A stretch of 64,000 nucleotides of DNA, from contig JAJQJQ010000031.1 in the NCBI GenBank assembly GCA_028622995.1, forward strand, positions 868,001 to 932,000, in the 5' to 3' direction. Position numbers and translations under genes: made by a program. The notes under the pieces are model-generated. The model saw nothing but the letters and a program-made list of their open reading frames with translations. It did not search any database and was not told the origin of the DNA. Shown one piece after another: positions 10,846 through 22,354 of this stretch (position 1 is its first letter; every line of letters starts with the position of its first letter). Source of the DNA: Panagrolaimus kolymaensis. Its lineage: Eukaryota > Nematoda > Chromadorea > Rhabditida > Panagrolaimidae.

Positions 10846-11428
10846 AAAAAAAAAGTATAATTTTTTTATGTTTCCTTTCTGTGACTTTTTCTTTTTGCTT
10901 GTGGTCAACAAAAAAATTTTTTATGACTCCTTCTTTTCTCGAAAAAGAAGTAAAAAAATTTAAATTTAATTTTTATCTTTTATTATTCGAGTTTTTTGAG
11001 TTAAAAAAATAGTGGACTATGGATTTCTTAAAAAATTTTTAACCTGTTTTTGCAGAGATTTATTTTATTTTTATTTTTGCCTCTTTATTTCGTTATCTTT
11101 TTCTTTAAAATTTATTTACTTTTTGGTTTCGAAGAGAGATAAACAAAATTAATGTTTTTGTTTACTTTTTTTTAGTTGATCGGATTGCGTATTTTTTGAC
11201 ATCATGTTTTTGTGGTTTTAAATGATTGTTTATGATTTTTAAAAAGCGTGAAAAAATCTTTTTTAAACCGGATTTTTAAAATGTTTACGAAAAAAATAAT
11301 AAGAAGAAACTATGTTTTTCACCTCAAAAAATTTTTTAGGCAAAAAAACAACAACTACTTTAGAAATAATTTACGTGACATTGGAATGTAAAAAATACAA
11401 ACTACTTTCGTAATAATTGCTTTTTCAA
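10846..11428. other. Spacer upstream of the ZP-domain gene
   Basis: AT-rich sequence with no frame worth calling. The promoter of the plus-strand ZP gene should lie here. Confidence 0.5.
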
Positions 11429-14220
11429 ATGAATCGATTGTGGCTGAAAATTAGTATCTTTTTTGCCACGACTGCCTCAATTATTTTGGTGGAAACTCGT
11501 TTGACCTCACTTGACGAAGCGAAAGTTTTGGGTATTAAAAAAATATTTTTCTCAAACAAAATGTCATTTAAATTTTTTTTTATTTTTGACTCCTCAAAGA
11601 CAAAAAATTTTTAAAACTTAAGAAATTCAGTGTTTGTAAAACAAATTTCAAACAACAAATAATATTTTTTTAAAAACATCAAAACTTTTAGGAATCCCTT
11701 CAATTTCATGTTCAACAAAATGGATTTCATTGAGTTTTGAAGCATCGATACCCTTTCAAGGAAGGATATTCGTGGAAGATATGGCTTATGATAGTCGTTG
11801 CTCAGCCCAATATACCTCAAATTTAGAACCAAATGCAACATTCAGGTTTCCAATGAGGCCATGTGCAAGAATGAAAAATGGAAAAGATAAAAATTCATAT
11901 GTTTTTATTGCAAATGTTCGAATTAATTTTCATCCGGTAAAAATTTCATATGATTCAGAAAATCATACAAAACAACAAAAAATAACAAAAGAAATAAGCG
12001 AATAATATTTTTCTAAAAAAATTAGTATTTTGGGATCTATTTTTGGTCTCGACGGGAAAATTAGGAAATTATTTTGGATTTTAAAACTTTCATGTCCGGA
12101 TAATTTGCATTTTTTGACGATAGTTTTATCAAATTTTTAATACCTTTTTAATCGACTGTAAAGTAAATAAAAAAATGGAGCAAAAATGGCAAATCAGACT
12201 TTTTCTTAAATTTTACACTTATTTTTTGCAGATTTTCATACTGGAAAATTCAAAAACTTATCGAATAACTTGCACCGATACAAACAAAGAGGCTTTGATC
12301 GAAGAAGATGGAAACGCCAATACAATTTGTCATCATAATATTATGAGGCCTAAAAATGATATTTCCTCTGTTTTAACGATTGGAAAAATAATTTATCATA
12401 AATGGACATGTTCGAAAGGCTTTGGTAAAAAAACACATATTTTTTGCTTTAAAAAAATAAATAACTTTTAATTATTTTTTTTAGAAATTGAAAAGTTTGC
12501 TATTTTACTTCGAAAATGTGATGTAATTTCAAAAACGAGAGAAATCGTTCATGTTATTGATGAAAATGGTTGTATTATTGATGATCTCCTTCTTAATTCG
12601 CTAAAATATAGTAAAGATAAATTAGAAATAACTGCCGAAACAAAAACCTTCAAATTTATTGATGAATCTGAACTTCGATTTATTTGCAACATTGTTTTGG
12701 TGCCCAAAGAAAAGCCTGAAACTATAATAAAGGTAAACTTTTTTTGTGGAACCAAAAAAGCAAAATTGAATAAGAAATTTTTTGATTCCATTGAAAAAAG
12801 TATTTATTGTTCAAAATTTTTATAAAATTATTGTTTTTAGTTTCCTAAATGTTCCATTTCTCGTGCAGAACTTCGCCAACGAGCAGCCCAAAAAGCGAGT
12901 CCAACATTTTATTTTGATCAAACCGATCAACTTTATCGAGGTAACTAAAACATTAAAGATAATCTTATAATTGTTTCTTTAATCGATCAAAAAAAAATAT
13001 ATGCGAGTTTTATAGATTTTTCAACAATTATGAAAGATGAAAAAGAAAATCTTAAAGAAACTCGAACTATTACAGAATGGCTCACAATTAAAGAAGCTCC
13101 AATGGAACCTAAAATGTTTAAAGGTAAAACAGAAAATTTTATTGTAATTATTTGTTTCTTGTCAAGACCAAAAAAAATTTTTTTAGAAAGTGTCGTTGTG
13201 GGAAAAATAAATCGAACAATAAACAACGAAATGATTTATAAAGAAAAATTGATGGAACAAGATGTTCTCAAAAAATTTATGCCCAATCAGTTGCCGCTAA
13301 ATAAAACCAAATCGGAAGCTGCGATGACTATAAAACAAACATATAATTCACAAATGGGTTCGGGAGCGGCGAAAAATAGTAATTCCATGGAATTAATTGG
13401 AAGGCAAGCTATAGCTTTTGATAAAATGGAAGATTTTCAAGATTTAACTCCAACGACGATCACAAACATTAAAAATGAGTCAACTACAAAATCATTATTT
13501 CCTTCTCCACCATCAAAGCCATTAGTAAATTTGGAAGATTTAATTGAAATTGAAAAAATTGCTAAAGTTTTATCGGAAATTAATGTTGAAAAAGAAAATG
13601 AAGAAGATGATTCGAAGGAGGAATCAATTAAAGGGTTAGTTTCTAGCTTCTTGGGAAAAGGCTTAATTTTAAAAAATGGTTTTAAAGTTTCAGTAATTCA
13701 TTGGAAATAGTTATAAATGATAGTAATAATCCACCAAAAAGCAGTGAACTCCAAGCATCATCAGTTCAAGAAAAAGATGAACTTCCAGTTGGAGCCAAAG
13801 CTGATTGGAGACTCGATGATGTAATTCTAAATAAAACTGATGATGATGAAATATTTGTTAATTGTGCGAATAGTGAATTTAGTAAAAGTAATCAAAGTAA
13901 TTTGACTATTGTAAGTTTAATCATAAAACATGGTCCCTTTTTTTTAAATTTCCTTTTTTCAGTACCCCGAAGCTTTGACCTGCACTTGGAGATCCTTAAA
14001 TGTGGCCCTTTTACTTTGGTCGCTAGGTACTTTAATAATTTGGACCATTTTAATTGGAATTAAAGCTCATCAATTAATTTGGAGTAAAGATTCAAAAAAA
14101 CGCAATGATCGATATCCAATAAATGCGAGAACTCAAAATATGCAAGCAACTTATTATCATCCTACTTCTTTTCATGGACGTTATGGCTCAACATTTTATC
14201 CTAATTCTTTAATACCTTAA
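11429..14220 (+). CDS. ZP-domain (cuticlin-like) type I membrane protein, ~639 aa
   Basis: Nine exons with consistent phases: 11429-11531, 11692-11936, 12232-12424, 12485-12732, 12841-12940, 13016-13123, 13187-13634, 13694-13910, 13963-14220. A signal peptide (MNRLWLKISIFFATTASIIL) precedes a zona pellucida module. ZP-N shows ISCSTKWISLSF, PFQGRIFVEDM, DSRCSAQY and the YRITC strand. ZP-C shows IDENGCIIDDLLL, FKFIDESELRFICNI and FPKCSISRAELRQR. A long Ser/Thr/Glu-rich stretch follows, then one membrane helix (NVALLLWSLGTLIIWTILIG) and a short basic tail. ZP proteins polymerise in apical matrices, and nematode cuticlin-like members shape the cuticle. The long spacer between ZP and membrane helix is larger than in minimal cuticlins, and I see no clear furin site in it. 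Which cuticlin-like orthologue this is cannot be told here. Confidence 0.88.
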
Positions 14221-15877
14221 AAATCAAAAAAAATAAATACATATGTTTATATTTTTAGTGAAGTTTGATTAAAATAGTAAATTAAAGGTTTATTAGTTAT
14301 TATAAATACTCAAAATAAGTTGTTCTTTCAACTGAAATTTTAGTTAACTTTCTTACTTTTTTCATTTATTTTTATTTGTTTGGAAGTTAACAACACAAGA
14401 AAATTTACAATTTTTCAATAAAACAAACAACCGATTTTTTTTCTTAGAAAAATTTAGTTAAAAAACCATTTTATAAACTAAATAGTGAAAGAATTGGATC
14501 TGTGATGTTTTTTTTCTAGAAAGTGTTATTGTTTTTAAGCTGACTAGGCTGGCTTTGTTACGGATGGATATGATTGATAAATGCCAAAAAATAACAATAA
14601 AAAGTAATAAAAAAAAGATATTTTTGTGTGTGTGTGCTTTCTATTGTTAAATTTTTGCAGAGTTTCTTTGGCAATTACTTTTTGAAGATGCGTCGTCGGC
14701 ATCAAAAATCTCAAAACTTCAGCAATTACAAAAAAACATAAAATCATAATTTTCAGTTAGCAAAACATTCGTCCTCTTTGCTAAAACAGCCGGGAATTTT
14801 TTGATGGGTTTGGAAAGCAGCAGCCGTTATAGCTTTAAATATTTTATTTTGTTTTTTAAGATGATCTCCATTTTTTCCACCACTTTTTCACGAAGCTCGT
14901 CTACTTCAATTACGAATTTTAAAAAGTCATAAATGACCTTTATTAAATCCAACGAATATTTTATAATTTCTTAAATCATCATTGATTCTTGAGTGCTACA
15001 CTCAATTCATTTTTTCACACTTAAAAATATATATATATTCATATTACATGAAGTCAAAAGGATACTTCAAATAATTTAAAAAATGTTTTAAACAAAAAGA
15101 AAAAAATATTTTCAAAAAATTCAAAAAATAGAGTTGCCACGCCACAACTATTCACGCCACAACTATTCACGCCACAACTATTGCCTGCTTTTTTTCAGAG
15201 TGAACAAACCTCAAAAAAACCCATAGAAAGAAACCATTTATTATTTTTGGGTCAAAGCGGATGAAAGACAAACTTGTTCCCCTTAATAATCATCATTTTT
15301 TGTTGTTGTTGGATATATCGGAAATCAATGCGCACACACACAAACACACTTTGCAACTAACAAAAATGTTGACGTTTTTTTGATTTTTTTTGTTGCAAGT
15401 ATGGATAAACTTATCCCGTCACATCCTTAGCTTCTCTCTCGTATTTTCTGTTTTGGAAGAGGCATTCGGCTTAGATATTGTGAGGGTGTTCACACAGCTT
15501 ACAAAATATACAGATAAATACAAAAATAAATCCAAATGTGAATTAGTGAAATTGAAGGTCATTTTGATCTTAGATCAAAATAAATTTTAAATATATAGTT
15601 TGAATAATTTAATTTCACTTTTTATTATTTATAACATTTTGTAAAAAAAAATTTAATTTAAGTTGAAAAAGCATTAAAAAGGGACATTTTTTAACAAACA
15701 AAAAAAATTGAGTTTATGGAAAAAATTGGAAAAAATGGAGCTTTATAAACAAATGATGCTTGTTTTGCGAATGTTTCTAAAACATATGCATAAAAAAAAG
15801 CAGTGGTGACATCGCTGATAGCTCGCCGCCAATATTTCAGCGCGTTTTTAGTTTTAAAGATGCCGATATTTTTTATG
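14221..15877. other. Spacer, short tandem repeat inside
   Basis: AT-rich, with a GT run near 14,630 and a three-copy 15-bp tandem repeat at about 15,140. No gene is supported, apart from the weak minus-strand frame near 15,691-15,882 listed separately. Confidence 0.45.
15138..15184. repeat. Three-copy tandem repeat, 15-bp unit
   Basis: The unit CGCCACAACTATTCA occurs three times head to tail, the last one partial. It stands out because it is far richer in C than the flanks. No function is apparent. Confidence 0.85.
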
Positions 15878-15882
15878 TTGTC
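15691..15882 (-). pseudogene. Possible coding relic ending at the transposon insertion
   Basis: The minus-strand frame FDNIKNIGIFKTKNALKYW, then RRAISDVTTAFFYAYVLETF, is mixed in composition and G+C-richer than its surroundings, like real coding sequence. It meets the 8-bp target site of the 2.1-kb transposon. Reading across the empty site it continues upstream only a few codons (RQPT) before a stop, so either an intron acceptor is missing or the gene is dead. I do not recognise the protein. Confidence 0.25.
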
Positions 15883-15885
15883 AAA

Positions 15886-17971
15886 CACACATGGGCGTAT
15901 AGGTACCTTAGATTTTGAAAATTTTGCTGCCTATAAATGAGCAAAGGGTTCTCCCTGTGCTTTTTTCTTAATTTCTTTTTCTCATATTGGGCAATTTAAC
16001 TCACCCCCAATTTTCTAATTTTGCGACTTTAAAAATCGAAAATCGGCATGCTAGACTTTTTATTTTTTTTAAAGTTTATAATCATTTTGCATCTAAAATC
16101 CTTCTAACTTAATAATCTTTAAAAGCTGAAGAAAAATTAGTTAAACGTATTTAATATTTTTTTTAATATCATTTAGCTCTTTGCAAAGCTAAAGAATTTT
16201 AATTATTTTTTATTTTTAGAGTCTTCAGAAGCTTGTGATTTACTGGTTTTAAAAAGTTGGTTTAGTTATCTATTAGTCATTCAATTTAAATTATATGGCC
16301 GAGTTATTCGAGATAAAAAAAATTCAGATCTCATTTTCTTTTTCACAAATATTAATCAAGTTTGGAAAGCTTGATGGAGCAACTAAAAGTTTTGTCTTTG
16401 CCGTAATTTACATACGGTGATTGAGAAAAATCATCAATAAACTGGAAAATTAAAAAGCGAATAGAATCAATTCGATTTTAAAAATCGTTAAATAGTAGCT
16501 CATAAAGTATTTGAAAAATTTTAAGAATTTCTTAATAACAATAAATAAATTATAAAACTTTTTGTTAAAAAAGAAATAATTATGTTTTCGTAAATATTAA
16601 AGAAAAGTTAGTAATTTAGATATTGTTCAGCTTGCTTTATTAGTAAAAAAAATAAATGCTTCATTTAACATTTGCATTTTTCGATTTAACTTTAATCAAT
16701 AAAGAGTATAGCTGTTAGATGAGAATCATTTTTAGTTTAGACCATTCAAAAGTACATAGAACAATTTTACAAGAATTATTAAAATTTCAGATTTTCTTCT
16801 AACACGGATATAGTCTAATCCAAAGAAGAAGGAGTATGTACTCAAAACTACACCAACCCTTTTTTAAACTTTCATAACTTTCGTTTAAATTATTTCTTTA
16901 ATTAAAACCTTATCCAAAAAGCAACTTTTCAAAAAGCTGGAGTACCATAATTTCGAGACGTAAATAAATATTGTATATTACTTTTCGAAAAAAAATTTGG
17001 ATATTACCACGACTTTAATAATTTAAGCTATTAGTAGAAAATAAAAATTAAGAACATTTTTAAGTTCTTGGCAACCGCATTCCTCCATCTTATGATATTC
17101 TTTGGAAATCGTAAACTTTTTTAAAACCTAATTGTGAATCACAATTTACAATTAATCAATTTCTCTAAAATATTATTTTTGCTCTCTTATTATACTATAC
17201 ATACTACAAAAATTTTCAAATGCAAATTTCCAGAGAGAAAAAACGAAAAAAAATTTCAAAGGCCGGAGTGCTCAAAGTAAAGAAGTTCCTTTTAATGTAT
17301 GAAAGCAAATGAAATCACTTGAATATTTTAAAAAAACTTAAATTTGTTCATACTTCTAAGTAAAAAAATTACTCGTAAACGTGTCAAAAAAAGTTTTAGA
17401 TAGTTTATATTTTTGGCTTCATGATTCAATAAAATGCTGCTTATCACTGAAAGCGCGTGTAGCAATCATTGCTGCCTTTAAACAAGTTAAAGGCAGCAGC
17501 AAATCCAATTTTTAAATAAATCCAAAGCCTTAAAACATGGCTGCCTTAAAATAAATTAATAGGCAGCAAACGGTGCGTTTTAACATTTTGTTAAAATTCA
17601 GAAACCATTGCTGTCTTTGAATTAATTCATAGACAGCACTAACAGCCGTCTATTAAAAATATTCCTATACAGCAGCATTGATGCCTAAGAAGAAATCATA
17701 GGCAGCAAGCCTCATGCCTTTAAATAATATAAAGGTAAAAGAGCACATTATTAATTTATATTCCATCTTCCTTTTCTTTCTTCTTTTCCCTTTTTTTTTC
17801 TTTTTTCTTTCGTCTTTTTTTTTATTACTTTCTCTCATTTACACCCTTTTTTCTCAATTTTTTTTTTATTTTTTTCTTTTTTTGCTTGCTGTCTATCTCC
17901 AAAATCTCATGCTGCCTGCTGCCTATAAGGTACCTGAAAAGGTACCCAAAGGTACCCAATGCCCATGTGTG
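15886..17971. mobile_element. hAT-like non-autonomous DNA transposon, 2.09 kb
   Basis: The ends are inverted: CACACATGGGC on the left and GCCCATGTGTG on the right. Both are flanked by the same 8 bases, TTGTCAAA (15878-15885 and 17972-17979). Eight-base duplications with short CA..TG-ended inverted repeats are the hallmark of hAT transposons. GGTACC motifs sit just inside both ends. No transposase frame is visible, so it moves in trans if at all. The right third holds a cluster of hairpin motifs (17460-17735). A 242-bp element at 36047-36288 has related ends and the same GGTACC motif. Confidence 0.8.
17460..17735. repeat. Cluster of hairpin-forming GCTGCCTTTAA repeats
   Basis: At least four imperfect palindromes in a row. 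Each has a left arm such as GCTGCCTTTAA and a right arm such as TTAAAGGCAGC, a few bases apart. Arms vary in step (CTGTCTTTGAATTAATTCATAGACAG has both sides changed), as expected if pairing rather than sequence is preserved. They lie inside the hAT-like element near its right end. Confidence 0.7.
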
Positions 17972-18112
17972 TTGTCAAATGTTGGCTGGCGGCATTACTT
18001 GTAAATTATTATTTTATGAAAATCAACAAAAGAAATAAAAATTAAAAGTGGATGTAAAAATTTTGGAATTTAATTGAGGAAAAGTGATCAGAAATTTAAT
18101 TATTATTCAATC

Positions 18113-18325
18113 ATGTGCCATGGAACATTCAATGCATGCCAAGCTTTTGAAGATAAATTAACGGTGTTTATAAAAAAAATCCAAGAAACATTTGCCAAGG
18201 CAGTTAGTTATCAAAGAAGCGGAGCGCTCAATGTGGAGAAGTTTATACGAAAATATCTAACATTTATAAAAGTGGAAGCTCAAATAGTGCTCGAAAAGCC
18301 AACGTTTTATCCCTCTCTTTTCTAA
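18113..18325 (+). CDS. Small hypothetical protein or exon, 70 aa
   Basis: The open frame from MCHGTFNACQAFEDKLTVFI continues through KKIQETFAKAVSYQRSGALN and ends IVLEKPTFYPSLF. Amino-acid use is mixed (Glu, Lys, Ala, Val, Gly), unlike translations of spacer. No splice sites tie it to another exon and I recognise no family. It could be a small gene, an orphan exon or chance. Confidence 0.3.
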   Translation: MCHGTFNACQAFEDKLTVFIKKIQETFAKAVSYQRSGALNVEKFIRKYLTFIKVEAQIVLEKPTFYPSLF

Positions 18326-18629
18326 TTATATTTTGTATAATTATTATCGATTAATAACGGCACTTCTTTACTTTGAGCATGTTTAGTTATTAAAAAATAC
18401 GCAAATAAATCAAAACTAAACTTTAAAATAATATCAAAGACTTTTTTTGCAAACACCTTCATTTGAAAAATAAAAAGCAACGTCGTTTGTATGTTTTGTG
18501 ATAGCAAAATATTCTGTAAAGATAAAATAAATACCTTTATTTATAACTTAAAAAAATCAATAATGTTCATAAAAATAACTTTACAACTCTCTAAAAAATG
18601 AAACGAATCACGTTTATCAAAACACTATC

Positions 18630-18788
18630 AAAAAATTCAAATGTCATTTTATCTCTTTCCGCGATTGTTTGCTTTGAGCGGCAAAACTTTTCGCTTGCAA
18701 AAAATCGAAAGTTTGATTGACAAACACTTTTTCAGAACATTTTCAACAAAAAAAGAAGCTTCATCATTTTGTTATTGTTTCTGCAACT
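18630..18788 (+). promoter_or_regulatory. Upstream cassette of array gene 1
   Basis: The ~160 bases before the start are recognisably the same in all four array genes: GCGATTGTTTGnTTT, then GCGGCAAAACTTTT, a TTGCAAAAA stretch, CACTTTTTCAG and AAGAAGCTTCATCATT up to the ATG. CTTTTTCAG about 55 bases before the ATG is a plausible trans-splice acceptor. That the block is promoter plus 5' UTR is inference from position. Confidence 0.5.
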
Positions 18789-20513
18789 ATGGATAAACAT
18801 AACTTATTGCATCCGCCTCTTCATGTTAAGAATTTGAAAAAGAAAGACGAAGTTTTACTTATACAAGGAACGAGAAATGGAAAATTCAATGTTACTTTCA
18901 AGGATGCTAATTTTAAAGATCTTCCAAAATCTATGGGTGTAGCTGTTAAAGATCTTTCGAAGTTTCTTGATTCTCCTGTTTGTCAAAATCTCAAAGCTGT
19001 TATTTTCGTTCTTGCTGATTATGATAATATGTCTCATGCTGTTAATTTTGAAATTCGTCAAATGGTTTATGAAGAAGTTAGAAAACGAAATTGGCATATA
19101 TATCTTGTTGAACCTAAAACAGTTTCAATTATGACAATGTTATTTTCCTCAAAGATAGGTTCAAAACCTGGTGATGTTATTTTAAATGTCATGTCTATGA
19201 GTGAAATGGTCACTGTCTCTGAACTTCGAAGCAAACCAGAAGGATATTTATACATCGGTGATCGAGATATTAATAGCTTTAATCGAAATGTTAATGATGT
19301 GGCAGCTGAATGTCTTGGTCCATGCAATCCTGAATATGTTATTATTTGTGATCCACTTGGTAATGAATTGGTGATGTCTTTGAAATCTACTGTCGTTCCT
19401 TCAAAAAAGGTTATTTCCATTGATATTGAAGATGATAGAAGTAATTATATTCCTCAAGTTTGGAAAACAATAGTTGAACGCGGACATAATCAAGTTATTC
19501 CTTTCTGTATGGATACTTTTGTTGTAACAAATGAATCAAATATTACTTCTCCCGGACAAGCTGTGATTACTGTAGCTGGATATAACGATTTACCTTTTGA
19601 AAAAGCTCTAATTGTTCATAAATCAAAGAAACCATACTATGTAAGTTTGTTTACTTTGTCTAGATTTTCTCTTTATGCTTTGATGTTGTTTTATAGGTTG
19701 CATATCTTGACGACATTTCTGAAAGTTATAAACCTGCTGGAAAAGCTCAAATCTCAAAAGAACAAAAAGGACATCGTATCAAGCTTGCTCTGGTCGTCGA
19801 TTCAAACGCTCTTCCATTCCTGTACCAAGAACCATTCATCATACCTGAAATTCAATCATTGCCTGATAAACTTTCATCATCAAAAGCTGATTTGAATGTT
19901 CCTGTTATTATTTTTTACGATAACTCATCCGTCATTTGTGTTCGGGATGAAAATGGTTATAAGTTTTTGAACGAATGGAACGGTAAGTTAGCTTTTTATG
20001 TACTACAGTTAACATGTTTGTTGTTTTTAGGTTTGTATGGAAATGATCTTTATCTTAGTTTTGAACCCGAAGAACCTATTGTTGTCGCTGATTTGAACGA
20101 TGTTAATGATAATGATCCTTTTGTGGTTTATGGTATGTTTACATCTTTTGTGCTATCATTTAATACTTGTATTGCTTTTAGATTTCGTCAAGCTCCTTTC
20201 TATGCCACCAAATGTTCTCAAAGTTGATCCAAAATGGGGCTTCAAAGTTACCTCCAATTCTGATAATCCTGTTTTACTTGAAGTTGAAACATTTTTGGGA
20301 ATTCGAAAAGTTGCTACTCCTGTTTTCATGATGGCTCTCCTTCTTAAACATCACATCAAGGCAATCAAGAAAGAAACTGGAAAGAAGCCAAAGGAACTTG
20401 GATTTTGCCTTTTCACCAAATTTACCAAGAAAGAAAAGAAGCGAATTAAAACTGGACTCGAAGAAGCTTGTAAATTATTGAAAATTTGTTTTGTTTTTGT
20501 TTCAAATGTTTAA
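18789..20513 (+). CDS. Divergent Hsp70-like (rearranged NBD) protein, array copy 1, 523 aa
   Basis: Exons 18789-19640, 19697-19982, 20031-20132, 20182-20513. Residues ~350-520 follow the start of an Hsp70 nucleotide-binding domain in order: a decayed phosphate-1 strand (VIIFYDNSSVICV), NDPFVVYDFVKLLSM where Hsp70 has NPxNTxFDxKRLIG, DPKWGFKV for HWPFKV, then TPVFMMALLLKHHIKAIKKE and a KKEKKRIKTGLEEACKLLKI helix like the QRxATxDAGxIAGL region. The protein stops there, where Hsp70 would read NEPTAAA. The N-terminal 285 residues resemble what comes next in Hsp70: IYLVEPKTVSIMTMLF for the NEPTAA helix, then GDVILNVMSMSEMVTVSELR for the DLGGGTFDVS loop. Catalytic Gly and Asp residues are gone, so ATP hydrolysis is unlikely. 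There is no signal peptide. The family call is by-eye alignment; function is unknown. Confidence 0.72.
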
Positions 20514-20811
20514 ATTTTGTTAACTTTTTTGTTTTGTTTTCGTTATTGTATAAAAAATATTTCTTGCAGTTTGCTTTAGTCATCTCTTGAGCTTTCCGGT
20601 AAAAACCCAACTCGTGCAGAAAATGATCCATAGGATTTCCCTATTGATCGCTGTTAAATATCCAAAGAACTTCTTTATGGATTGCATTTTATCGAATCGG
20701 TTATTATATCTCAAAAATTATGTTTGGATAAGTCTATGCATTTTTTAATGGATTTAAAAAAATAAGTTTTTGTTGCTTTTATTATTATCTTTTTTGTTCC
20801 TGGTAATGATT
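20514..20811. other. Spacer downstream of array copy 1
   Basis: 3' flank of copy 1. Parts resemble the 3' flanks of copies 3 and 4 (TTTAGTCATCT.., ATGATCCATA). I see no gene. Confidence 0.5.
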
Positions 20812-21078
20812 AAGGAGCAAGCTGCTCGACTTCACAACAAAAATCCCGATCGCCATCATAAACCAGAACTTGCTTATGCCTTCACCAGATTTGAACTACT
20901 TTGTGGTTTTAGACCGGCAATGGAAATAATTCTTCAAACATTTCCTGAACTTTGAAAAGTTATGGGCTAAAAAGATGGAAAAGAATTTGAAAGATTAATT
21001 AAAGGTGGAATTAATCAAGATAGTGAAAAGGCGAAAAGTGCATTACGAAGATGCTTTACAAATATGCTTTATGCCCAA
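20812..21078 (+). pseudogene. Phosphomannose isomerase (type I) relic
   Basis: An exon-like segment after an AG reads KEQAARLHNKNP, DRHHKPELAYAFTRFELL and CGFRPAMEI. This is the type I mannose-6-phosphate isomerase core motif, including the HKPE segment whose Glu binds zinc. After FPEL come two in-frame stops (K-V-M-G between them), then the frame resumes family-like sequence (KDGKEFERLI, SALRRCFTNMLYAQ) and meets a GT donor. No matching upstream or downstream exons were found. The enzyme normally links fructose-6-phosphate with mannose metabolism; this copy cannot make it. Confidence 0.8.
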
Positions 21079-21377
21079 GTAAATATCTCTTCTGGCATGT
21101 ATATGATTTATGTAAATAAGGGATATTACAAAATATTAGATATTGGAGATCGTCGACTAAAGCGTGATCCACTTTTTTCTTGACAGATCCATCATTTTTT
21201 TTTGTAAAGCATTTCCCCACACTTTTTTCGTTGCAAGAGATTTTACATTCGCGATGAACGATGGAATAAAAACTTTTTTCATTTCATTCAAACTTTTCTC
21301 TTCTTCTTCTTCTTCTTCGAAGTCTCTCTCTGAATCAAAAAAGGCATAAATATTGTTTGTTTCACACTTTCAGAAAA
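21079..21377. other. Spacer with CTT run
   Basis: Contains a (CTT)n run near 21,300-21,318 and a TTTCACACTTTCAG just before the next gene's ATG, a possible trans-splice acceptor. Confidence 0.5.
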
Positions 21378-22354
21378 ATGCACATTTTCCCAGAATCAAT
21401 AAAAAGAATGATGAAAGAGAAAACTTCAAAATTTTTAGCTGCAACATCTACCAGTCCTGACGTAAAGCTCTACAAATCTGCATTGAAATATTTTGGAGCT
21501 GAAGGTGCATTTGAAATCTACAAACTTTGCCGGGCCATGCTTGAAACAATCTTTACAAATGACAAAAGGCCGTTGGATCAAACATCAGAAATGGTTCAAG
21601 TTTTTTATCATGAAATGTCTGAACATGTTATGAAGTTAAAACTTCTCAATCAGGGTTTCAATCAAGGAATGTTTATGGCTGAACTTGAAGAATACATATG
21701 TACAGAAGCTTATGATGTTCTTTTCTCTGATAGGTTTGGCATTTTTGTTTGTTGTTTGTTTGTTTATGGTGTATGTATTTTAACTGATCAACTTTTCAGG
21801 ACTGATGAAGACAACGTAGCTGATTTATCACTTCATGATCGCATTCGTTCGCTAAATTGGGTCACTGCTGGATTCCTTGAAACTGCCTTCAAATTTTCAA
21901 TTATATCAGTTCATAATTATATTGATGAAGCTGTTGCTTCCATATTTGATTTATACCAATATCGTACACCTCGTGAAAAGCTGATTTGTCTCGTTTTATG
22001 TTCACAAAAGATATTTGAAGCTCTCAAAGAAAGTCATTCCGGTGCTCCTGTAGGTGCTGATGAATTCTTGCCTGCTCTTATTTATGTCATTTTACATGCT
22101 AATCCTCCATTGATTCTCTCAAATATGAAGTTTATTAGTCGGTTTGCTTTACCATCAAGAATCATGCGAGGTGAATCAGGTAAACTTACTTTTATTGCTT
22201 TCTTTTACCATAACTTTGTCTTTTCATTTCAGGCTACATTTTTACCAACATGAGCGGAGCTTTGCAATTTATTCAAGAAATGAATGGTGACAGCTTATCT
22301 ATGGACAAAGAAGAATTTGAAGCTTACACATCTGGAAACTTTGTAATCTTATAG
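21378..22354 (+). CDS. Truncated Rabex-5 paralogue: helical bundle plus VPS9 domain, 285 aa
   Basis: Exons 21378-21733, 21800-22179, 22233-22354. The product matches the middle of the full Rabex-5 gene at 30691-32980: helical bundle (YKSALKYFGAEGAFEIYKLC .. GFNQGMFMAELEEYI), then the VPS9 core ([72 protein letters not shown]). VPS9 domains catalyse GDP-GTP exchange on Rab5-type GTPases at early endosomes, and the catalytic Asp of ADEFLP is kept. Missing are the A20 zinc finger, which binds ubiquitin, and the C-terminal tail; the frame stops at TSGNFVIL where the full gene runs on. Splice phases are intact, so it may be a working, unregulated exchange factor; whether it is expressed is unknown. 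Confidence 0.85.

Larger units (their letters stand above)
17972..18788. other. Spacer upstream of the Hsp70-like array
   Basis: Contains one small possible frame (18113-18325) and, in its last ~160 bases, the upstream cassette shared with the other array members. Confidence 0.5.
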
